From NCBI RefSeq assembly GCF_040566555.1, contig NZ_JBEWYP010000003.1:62001-126000 (forward strand): 64,000 bases of DNA, written 5' to 3'. The position numbers and the translations under genes are program-made. This document shows positions 9,372 through 16,175 of this stretch, in pieces (within the stretch, counting starts at the first letter, position 1; each line of letters begins with the position of its first letter). The stretch comes from Sediminicola sp040566555. GTDB taxonomy: Bacteria; Bacteroidota; Bacteroidia; Flavobacteriales; Flavobacteriaceae. A model generated the notes under the pieces. The model was given only the letters and a program-made list of their open reading frames with translations. It was not told the DNA's origin and made no database searches.

Positions 9372-9402
9372 AAAAAGCCGCAACTTTTAGTTGCGGCTTT
9401 TT
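9372..9402. terminator. Bidirectional terminator between convergent genes
   Basis: Perfect stem AAAAAGCCGCAAC (9372-9384) with GTTGCGGCTTTTT (9390-9402), five-base loop. The A and T runs flank the GC core on both sides, so it can end transcription from the YciO-like gene (plus) and the OmpA lipoprotein gene (minus). Confidence 0.9.
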
Positions 9403-9421
9403 ACTTTTATAAGAACAATTC

Positions 9422-10273
9422 TTATTTGTTGATCTTAGGATCTTTCATTCCTTCTTCGATCATGCTGTAGAATTGGTCAATTTTAGGAAGAACTACAATT
9501 CTTGTTCTTCTGTTTTTAGCTTTATCAGTAGAAGATACAGGAACATATTCTCCTCTACCTGCTGCAGTCATACGAGCTGGGTTAACACCAAAATCTTTTT
9601 GCAAGATACGAACAACAGCTGTTGCTCTCTTAACACTTAGATCCCAGTTGTCCAAAAGAACTCCACCGCTGTAAGGCACTGTATCAGTGTGACCTTCAAC
9701 CATGAATTCGAAATCTGGCTTGTTGTTTACTACTTTAGCAACTTTACCCAAAACTTCTTTAGCTCTGCTAGTTACGTTGTAGCTACCACTGCTGAACAAT
9801 AATTTGTCAGAAATAGAAACGAAAACAACACCTTTTTCAACACTGATTTCGATATCCTCGTCATCCAAGTTGCCAAGAACACCTTTTAAACTTTGTACCA
9901 AAGCCAAGTTTACAGAATCTCTTCTTGTAATAGCGTCGTTCAATTTTCTAATGGTAAGGTCTTTTTCTTTAAGGCTTTCCAAAGATTTCTCTAAGTTATC
10001 GGCACCTTTGCTTGTTAAAGTAGTTAGGTTACCCATGTTGTTGATCAAATCCTGGTTGTTTGCTTTAAGGAATGCATTTTGGTCTTCCAAAGTCTTCATT
10101 CTTGAAGTTGCAGAAGCTTTTTCCTCTAAACATCCGTTTAATTTAACGGTAGCAGAGTTTAATAAGTCTTGAGTTTCTTTCTGCTTTGCTTCTAAATCGG
10201 AGTATTTCTTTTGAGAAACACATGAAGATAACAATAAAGCTACCCCTAAACATCCTACTAGTATTTTTTTCAT
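9422..10273 (-). CDS. OmpA family lipoprotein with coiled coil
   Basis: 283 residues from the ATG at 10273; an in-frame GTG three codons earlier is less likely. Signal peptide KKILVGCLGVALLLSSC with the lipidated Cys at residue 18. A coiled coil (about 22-110) is followed by an OmpA-like domain with DKLLFSSGS, VEGHTDTVPY, LSVKRATAVV, GRGEYVPV and AKNRRTRIVV. The Asp of HTD and the Arg of KRA, which clamp diaminopimelate, are both present. It should tether the outer membrane to peptidoglycan from the periplasmic side. Intact paralogue of the degenerate protein at 3543. Confidence 0.88.
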   Translation of the reverse strand: MKKILVGCLGVALLLSSCVSQKKYSDLEAKQKETQDLLNSATVKLNGCLEEKASATSRMKTLEDQNAFLKANNQDLINNMGNLTTLTSKGADNLEKSLESLKEKDLTIRKLNDAITRRDSVNLALVQSLKGVLGNLDDEDIEISVEKGVVFVSISDKLLFSSGSYNVTSRAKEVLGKVAKVVNNKPDFEFMVEGHTDTVPYSGGVLLDNWDLSVKRATAVVRILQKDFGVNPARMTAAGRGEYVPVSSTDKAKNRRTRIVVLPKIDQFYSMIEEGMKDPKINK

Positions 10274-10371
10274 AATTTTCACTTTGTTTTTTAGTTCTGT
10301 TTAATTTTTTTTTGTTCTATTTATTTAGGCCAAAATTATATAAAAACCTAGCGCTTGGATAGGCCATTTAG

Positions 10372-11376
10372 TTAATTTTTTACTAAAGTGTTAAATTTTC
10401 GTACTTGATATACGAAATGTGACCAGACAATGGATCTTGCAGCGTAGTATTTCTTAAGAAAGTTGCTTTTTTCTCGCTTTTTGTACATTTTGCCAAATTG
10501 CCTGTAAAAACTCAGGTGGGCCCTTAATATGGCCCAGCAATGCTTAAATTTCAATTGAAAGATAAAGCGCAACCCGGCCACCCCGTCCAATAATAATCGA
10601 AAAAAGATAATTGGGAAGGCTTTTTTTCGTGGTAGATTTTTAGTGATGGAGAACAAAGAGTTCCTAAAATTTAAATAGGTTTTCTTTGGATTCATATTGC
10701 TCAAAGTAGATCCCCCAAGATGGTAAACATGTGAAGTGCCTACGTAATATACCTTATAACCCTTATTTTTTGCCCTCCAACATAGATCAACTTCCTCTTG
10801 ATGGGCAAAATAGTCCTCATCAAATCCACCTAATTCTTGAAACACCTTGTTTTTAATAAACATACATGCTCCCGTAGCCCAGAAAATCTCCTTGATATCA
10901 TCATATTGATGTTCATCTTTTTCCAAGGCTTGAAAGATTCGCCCCCTACAAAAAGGATATCCCAATTGATCTATAAACCCACCTGCAGCACCTGCATACT
11001 CAAAATAGTCCTTATTTTTATAATCCAGGATTTTAGGTTGTATGATTGCGGCATCAGGCAATTCTTCAAAGGTCTTTAAAATAGGTTGGAGCCAGTTCTG
11101 GGAAACTTCGACATCAGAGTTCAGCAAACAGAGAATTTCCGCATCTACAAATTTTAAGGCATCATTGTAGCCTTTGGCAAAACCCCCATTTATATCGTTT
11201 TGGATTATCCTTATATCCGGATACTGTTCTTTGATAAAAGCTATGGAGTTGTCTGTAGAGGCATTGTCGGCTACATATATGTCCGCACCTATAGAGAATT
11301 TAGTGACAGAAGGGAGGAATTGTTCCAAAAGAGCTTCTCCGTTCCAGTTAAGTATGACAATTGCGATTCTTGACAT
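10372..11376 (-). CDS. Glycosyltransferase family 2
   Basis: 334 residues. GT-A fold with VILNWNGEALLEQFLPS at the start, ADNASTDNS nucleotide-binding loop, INGGFAKGYN, LLNSDVEV as the DXD-like metal/sugar-nucleotide site, and GFDEDYFAHQEEVDLCWR with the acidic catalytic pair near residue 185. This is the rhamnosyltransferase-like branch (wbbL type) of GT2. A basic, amphipathic C-terminal stretch (KKAFPIIFFRLLLD onward) may associate with the membrane. It stands alone, not in a polysaccharide cluster, so the acceptor cannot be inferred. The donor is probably a nucleotide sugar for a surface glycan. Confidence 0.87.
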   Translation of the reverse strand: MSRIAIVILNWNGEALLEQFLPSVTKFSIGADIYVADNASTDNSIAFIKEQYPDIRIIQNDINGGFAKGYNDALKFVDAEILCLLNSDVEVSQNWLQPILKTFEELPDAAIIQPKILDYKNKDYFEYAGAAGGFIDQLGYPFCRGRIFQALEKDEHQYDDIKEIFWATGACMFIKNKVFQELGGFDEDYFAHQEEVDLCWRAKNKGYKVYYVGTSHVYHLGGSTLSNMNPKKTYLNFRNSLFSITKNLPRKKAFPIIFFRLLLDGVAGLRFIFQLKFKHCWAILRAHLSFYRQFGKMYKKREKSNFLKKYYAARSIVWSHFVYQVRKFNTLVKN

Positions 11377-11477
11377 TCATGTCCATGCCGATCTTATTGC
11401 GGCACCTCATTTATTTAAGTTATATGGCAAATGTATTTCTTGCCAACCAAATACTGGTACTTTCCAAAGCTCACAAA

Positions 11478-11924
11478 TTAACGGCTAAAATCAGGAATAT
11501 GCTTTAAAAAAGTATATTTTTCTTCCTGTAGGTCCATTTTGCAATAAAAGTGGTCCTGCCCATTGGTAACCATTAAGTAATTGGCCTTCAATTGCATATT
11601 ATAACGAGCAATCTGATCAAAAACAGTCTGTGTGATCTTTATTTCAGGAGCTTTGCATTCGACTAATATTTCAATGGAGGCATCAGAATTGTATACCACT
11701 ACATCATATCTTTTGATCATGGAATTCAATTTCACCTGCTTTTCAACGTTGATGAGACTTTTTGGGTAATTTTTATCAGAGAGAAGGTGATGTACCACAT
11801 GCTGCCGAACCCATTCCTCGGGCTGTAATACCACAAACTTTTTGCGTATAACATCAAATATCTGGACTTTATTTTCGCTATTTTTGAAGCGAAAGTCATA
11901 TGCCGGAAAGTTCAGTGGTTGCAT
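11478..11924 (-). CDS. Orphan HsdR N-terminal-like PD-(D/E)xK nuclease domain protein
   Basis: 148 residues resembling the N-terminal nuclease domain of type I restriction HsdR (HSDR_N_2 type), standing alone. Visible fold markers: PEEWVRQHVVHHLL near residue 36, RYDVVVYNSDASIEILVECKAP, in which Asp and the ECK triplet form the D-(x)n-ExK active site, and QIARYNMQL. No helicase, HsdM or HsdS gene is nearby. It is divergent from holA with only 26 bases between the starts, an arrangement I recall as widespread in Bacteroidota. That suggests a housekeeping DNA role rather than restriction. The function is unknown. Confidence 0.78.
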   Translation of the reverse strand: MQPLNFPAYDFRFKNSENKVQIFDVIRKKFVVLQPEEWVRQHVVHHLLSDKNYPKSLINVEKQVKLNSMIKRYDVVVYNSDASIEILVECKAPEIKITQTVFDQIARYNMQLKANYLMVTNGQDHFYCKMDLQEEKYTFLKHIPDFSR

Positions 11925-11950
11925 AGGGCAAATTTGATGATTTTTTTTGG

Positions 11951-12952
11951 ATGAAGGAAGTAAAACAGATAGTCTCGGATATTAAAAGTGGAAATATAAA
12001 GCCCATTTATTTTTTAATGGGGGAGGAGTCCTATTATATAGATAAGATTGCCGAGTATATCGAAAAAAATGTACTTTCCGAAGAGGAGCGCGGATTCAAC
12101 CAGATGGTAATGTATGGAAAAGAGGTGACCATAGACGAAATTGTCAGCAATGCAAAACGATATCCAATGATGGCTGAAAAACAGGTGATCATCGTGAAGG
12201 AAGCCCAACATCTATCGCGCACCATAGAAAATCTGTTGAGTTATGCAGATAACCCTCAGCCTTCCACGGTCTTGGTATTTTGTTATAAATATGGAAAGCT
12301 GGATAAGCGTAAAAAAATATACAAGAGCATACAAAAAAACGGCGTTTTATTTGAAAGTAAAAAGCTGTATGACAATCAGGTTTCTGATTGGATAAGAATG
12401 GTGCTTCAGGGCAAAGGATATTCCATATCTCCAAAGGCAGCCTTATTATTGGTAGAATACTTGGGCACCGATCTAAGTAAGATTAACAATGAATTGGAGA
12501 AACTCCAATTGGTAATCCCCAAAGATGTTGAAATTTCACCAGCTGCCATTGAAGAACATATAGGTATCAGTAAGGATTTTAACAATTTTGAACTCAAAAA
12601 GGCAATAGGGGAGCGGGATATCCTAAAAGCCACCCGAATTATCCATTATTTTGCACAGAACCCTAAGGATAACCCCTTTGTGGTCACCGTTACTTTACTG
12701 CATAATTTTTTCTCACAATTGCTCCAATATCACGGCATGTCCGATCATTCTTCAAAAAATGTGGCAAGTACTTTAGGCATCAACCCATATTTTGTAAAAG
12801 AGTATCAAACAGCGGCAAGAAATTATCCAATGAAAAAGGTAAGCCAAATAATATCCTATTTACGTGAAATGGATCTTAAAGGCAAAGGTGTAGGTGGGGC
12901 CAGCTTATCTCAAGCCGACCTATTAAAAGAACTTTTGGTGAAAATTATTTGA
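11951..12952 (+). CDS. holA: DNA polymerase III subunit delta
   Basis: 333 residues, the clamp-loader delta subunit that opens the sliding clamp. The N terminus has the typical KPIYFLMGEESYYIDKI block followed by a RarA/AAA+ type domain without a functional Walker A, VIIVKEAQHL as the degenerate Walker B, then the helical middle (LLVEYLGTDLSKINNELEKL) and the C-terminal collar (FVVTVTLLHNFFSQLLQYH). Length is normal for the family. Cytoplasmic, part of the replisome. Starts 26 bases from the divergent HsdR-N-like gene; its stop abuts the convergent DoxX gene. Confidence 0.92.
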   Translation: MKEVKQIVSDIKSGNIKPIYFLMGEESYYIDKIAEYIEKNVLSEEERGFNQMVMYGKEVTIDEIVSNAKRYPMMAEKQVIIVKEAQHLSRTIENLLSYADNPQPSTVLVFCYKYGKLDKRKKIYKSIQKNGVLFESKKLYDNQVSDWIRMVLQGKGYSISPKAALLLVEYLGTDLSKINNELEKLQLVIPKDVEISPAAIEEHIGISKDFNNFELKKAIGERDILKATRIIHYFAQNPKDNPFVVTVTLLHNFFSQLLQYHGMSDHSSKNVASTLGINPYFVKEYQTAARNYPMKKVSQIISYLREMDLKGKGVGGASLSQADLLKELLVKII

Positions 12953-13330
12953 TCATTTCCCGTCGGCACTATACTTCCCAGGTCCTAATAGCATGATGAT
13001 CACAAAGAATCCAAGGTACATAATGGCCAATTCTTTTCTGCCCAACGCATCTGAAATATGAACGATAAAAGTTGCCACGAACATGACAAAGGCTGGAGGT
13101 AATGCGGCCCACCTCGTTTTAAATCCTATAATCATAAGAACAGGACAAATAAACTCAGCAATAACCGTTAAAAAAAGGGAGGGAGCTGCGCCAAGACCGA
13201 TCGGATCAGCGAACTCAAAATCACCACTTATCAATTTTTGAAATTTCGGGTATCCATGGGTAATCATCAAAGTGGATGGTACAATACGTAAAAGCAACAA
13301 TCCAACATCGGTAGTAAGGGAACTTTTCAT
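12953..13330 (-). CDS. DoxX family membrane protein
   Basis: 125 residues with four hydrophobic helices, starting LLLLRIVPSTLMITHGYPKF, the conserved R..x..HG segment of DoxX/DoxD-like proteins, followed by AEFICPVLMIIGF. The family sits in the inner membrane and is linked to quinone or thiosulfate oxidation and thiol stress, but most members are uncharacterised. Its stop codon is immediately next to the holA stop (convergent, no gap), so any terminator would lie inside the neighbouring coding sequence. The 272 bases upstream of it hold only the terminator of the next gene and an AT-rich promoter region. Confidence 0.82.
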   Translation of the reverse strand: MKSSLTTDVGLLLLRIVPSTLMITHGYPKFQKLISGDFEFADPIGLGAAPSLFLTVIAEFICPVLMIIGFKTRWAALPPAFVMFVATFIVHISDALGRKELAIMYLGFFVIIMLLGPGKYSADGK

Positions 13331-13547
13331 TATAAATTAAGATTTGAGTCGTATAAAAGTATAGAATTATTTTTAAATATTTCACCTCTCAGAAAAAATG
13401 ACTGATTGTGTAAGTGCAATTATAAGAACATTTTCTTTATTTCCTCAATTACGACTGCCGTTTTTACTTGTGAATGTTACATTAATCATCAAAGAATTTA
13501 GGTTAAATTAGGCGCTTGCTTCTCAGTTTTAATCTTGAGTAACGCAT

Positions 13548-13581
13548 AAAAAAAACCTGCCATAAACGGCAGGTTTTTTTT
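13548..13581 (-). terminator. Terminator of the E1 alpha/beta gene
   Basis: Stem AAAAACCTGCC (13551-13561) with GGCAGGTTTTT (13568-13578), loop of six bases, with extra A and T pairs on both sides. It sits 22 bases past the stop of the minus-strand dehydrogenase gene and has a T run on either strand. Confidence 0.85.
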
Positions 13582-13602
13582 ATGATTATATAAGTAAAAC
13601 GG

Positions 13603-16014
13603 TTATCTCAATTTTGGAAAATCGGCCGGATTCACTTCGTGCATGATGCTGTAAATTTTTTCAAACATATCTTCTGCATTTGGTTTCGAAAAATAATCCC
13701 CATCAGTGGCATACGCAGGTCTATGGGCCTTGGCTGTTATGGTTTGGGGAGCGCTATCCAAAAATTGGTAAGCTCCTTGTTTTTCCACTATTTCCTGAAC
13801 TAAATAGGCTGAACATCCTCCGGGAACATCCTCATCTATCACCAATAAACGGTTTGTTTTTTGAACACTTTTAAGAACGTCGTGTTGTATATCAAATGGT
13901 AAAAGACTTTGTGCATCTATTACTTCCACATCTATCCCCACTTCTTTTAGTTCTTGAGCCACATTTAAAACAATCCTAAGTGTAGAACCATAAGAAACAA
14001 TAGTCATGTCTGATCCTTCTTTAACGGTCTCCACAACGCCTATAGGTGTGCAAAGCTCTCCAAGGTTATTGGGAATAGCTTCTTTTAAACGATATCCATT
14101 TAAACTTTCGATGATAAGCCCAGGTTCGTCACTTTTCATTAAGGTATTGTAAAATCCAGCTGCCTTGGTCATGTTTCTAGGTGTTAGAATGTACATGCCT
14201 CTTAGTAGATGGATCAAAGCTCCCATTTGCGAACCAGAATGCCAAATACCCTCCAATCGGTGTCCTCGAGTTCTTACGATCAGCGGTGCTTTCTGTTTGC
14301 CGACGGTTCTGTAATGAAGTGTGGCAAGATCATCGCTAAGCAATTGTAGTCCGTATAAGATGTAATCCAAATATTGTATTTCAGCTATGGGCCTCAATCC
14401 CCTGAGGGCAAGTCCAATTCCCTGACCAATAATAGTTGCCTCGCGAATACCTGTATCGGCGACACGAAGTTCACCATATTTTTTTTGTAGACCTTCCAAA
14501 CCTTGGTTTACATCTCCAATTGCACCACTGTCCTCGCCAAATATCAGTGCTTCAGGATGGGCTTCGAACAACTTATCAAAATTGTCCCTAAGTATAACGC
14601 GCCCGTCAACATTTTCAGGTTGTGGGTCATAGGTGGGCTTAATTTCTTTAACACTAGTCGCATTATTCGACTGTTCACTGTATAGGTGTGAACTATAGCG
14701 CGGCTGCATGTCACGGATGAAATTTTCAGTCCATTGTAGCAATTCATTTTTAGGGGCTGAATTTTCCCCAATGAGGTATCTAAGTGTTTTTCTTGCCTTA
14801 GAGGTCAAATCTTTTTTGGATGGTTCCTCAATGGCTATCAGGTCATTTATAATTTTTGAGATAAAGGTCTTGTTGGGGCTGCTTTGTGCAGCATTTTCCA
14901 ATAAGGAGACCAATGTTTTCTTGGCTTTTTTGTGAGGGGCCAAAAATTCGCTCCATGCTTCTTTTTTGGCTGTCCTTACTTCCTTTTTAGCCGCTTTTTC
15001 AATGGCTAATAATTCATCCTCTGTAGTGATATTATTTTCAAGGATCCATTCCCTGAAGCGCTTGTTGCAGTCATTTTCAACTTCCCAAGCCAATCTCTCC
15101 TCACTTTTATATCTTTCATGTGATCCAGAGGTAGAGTGCCCCTGAGGTTGGGTGAGTTCTTTTACGTGGATAAGTACTGGTACGTGTTCTTCTCTGGCGA
15201 TGTCCGCCGCATTCTCATAAGCATGAATAAGAGCAGTATAGTCCCATCCATTGACTTTTATTATTTCGTATCCTTTATTATGTTCGTCTCTTTGGAAGCC
15301 TTGCAGAATTTCAGAAATGTTTTCTTTTGTGGTCTGGTGTTTGGCAGGGACTGAAATCCCATACTTATCGTCCCAGACACTTATCACCATGGGTACCTGT
15401 AATACACCGGCAGCGTTGATGGTCTCAAAAAAATGACCTTCACTGGTACTGGCATTTCCTATAGTGCCCCAAGCTACTTCATTCCCTTTTTTGGAAAAAT
15501 TTGTGGTATCTATCCCTTTAACGTTCCTGTAAATTTTTGAAGCTTGCGCCAATCCCAAAAGTCTGGGCATTTGAGCGGCAGTAGGGGATATGTCTGCACT
15601 ACTGTTTTTTTGGGCGGTTAGGTCTTTCCATGTGCCATCGGCATTTAAACTATGGGTCGTAAAATGACCTCCCATCTGTCTACCTGCGCTCATGGGTTCC
15701 TTCTCCACATCGGTAGTGGCATAAAGTCCATGGAAAAATGCCTTGGGCGTTAATAGATCCAAAGCCATCATAAACGTTTGGTCCCTATAATATCCACTTC
15801 TAAAATCACCATCCTCAAAAGACCGGGCCATGGCCAACTGGGGTAGCTCCTTCCCATCCCCAAAGATTCCAAATTTGGCTTTTCCGGTCAAAACTTCCCT
15901 TCGTCCAAGAATACTGCATTCCCTACTTAGTACTGCTATTTGATAATCGTGTAAGATTTGGTTCCTAAAATCTTCAAAAGAAATATCATTGCTAGTTTTT
16001 GAGTCTACTTTCAT
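13603..16014 (-). CDS. Thiamine-dependent 2-oxoacid dehydrogenase E1, fused alpha/beta subunits (variant TPP motif)
   Basis: 803 residues from the ATG at 16014. The alpha-type half (about 1-370) and beta-type transketolase-like half (about 460-800) are joined, as in branched-chain or pyruvate dehydrogenase E1. Alpha marks include GKAKFGIFGDGKE, YRDQTFMMAL and GRQMGGHF. Beta marks include FGEDSGAIGDVNQG, RGHRLEG and the C-terminal VIDEDVPGG. In the TPP/Mg site the usual G-D-G...N-N reads G-N-A (about 186-188) and D-D (about 215-216). The enzyme would decarboxylate a branched-chain 2-oxo acid or pyruvate and pass the acyl group to lipoyl-E2. E2 and E3 are not in the window. A second, canonical fusion is at 54631. 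Promoter at 16035. Confidence 0.85.
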   Translation of the reverse strand: MKVDSKTSNDISFEDFRNQILHDYQIAVLSRECSILGRREVLTGKAKFGIFGDGKELPQLAMARSFEDGDFRSGYYRDQTFMMALDLLTPKAFFHGLYATTDVEKEPMSAGRQMGGHFTTHSLNADGTWKDLTAQKNSSADISPTAAQMPRLLGLAQASKIYRNVKGIDTTNFSKKGNEVAWGTIGNASTSEGHFFETINAAGVLQVPMVISVWDDKYGISVPAKHQTTKENISEILQGFQRDEHNKGYEIIKVNGWDYTALIHAYENAADIAREEHVPVLIHVKELTQPQGHSTSGSHERYKSEERLAWEVENDCNKRFREWILENNITTEDELLAIEKAAKKEVRTAKKEAWSEFLAPHKKAKKTLVSLLENAAQSSPNKTFISKIINDLIAIEEPSKKDLTSKARKTLRYLIGENSAPKNELLQWTENFIRDMQPRYSSHLYSEQSNNATSVKEIKPTYDPQPENVDGRVILRDNFDKLFEAHPEALIFGEDSGAIGDVNQGLEGLQKKYGELRVADTGIREATIIGQGIGLALRGLRPIAEIQYLDYILYGLQLLSDDLATLHYRTVGKQKAPLIVRTRGHRLEGIWHSGSQMGALIHLLRGMYILTPRNMTKAAGFYNTLMKSDEPGLIIESLNGYRLKEAIPNNLGELCTPIGVVETVKEGSDMTIVSYGSTLRIVLNVAQELKEVGIDVEVIDAQSLLPFDIQHDVLKSVQKTNRLLVIDEDVPGGCSAYLVQEIVEKQGAYQFLDSAPQTITAKAHRPAYATDGDYFSKPNAEDMFEKIYSIMHEVNPADFPKLR

Positions 16015-16034
16015 TATTGGGTGATGATTTTGCA

Positions 16035-16065
16035 CAAAAATATCAAAATAGAGTGATTTTTGCAA
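16035..16065 (-). promoter_or_regulatory. Bacteroidota-type promoter of the E1 alpha/beta gene
   Basis: On the minus strand the -7 box TATTTTTG (16042-16035) fits TAnnTTTG, and TTG at 16065-16063 fits the -33 element, with a 20-base spacer. The expected transcription start is near 16030, about 16 bases before the ATG at 16014, which supports that start over the upstream in-frame alternative. Confidence 0.5.
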
Positions 16066-16175
16066 TGTACGTTACATCTTATTTATTAATAAGTTATTAA
16101 ATATTCCGTAATTGTAAATTGGTAAATTATCAATAATTCAGAAAAATGACAATAAAATGAGAATGTGTTAATATT

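Noticed and set aside
11478..11924. Part of a type I restriction-modification system
   Set aside because: Only the N-terminal nuclease domain is present; no HsdM, HsdS or helicase part lies nearby, and the neighbour is holA.
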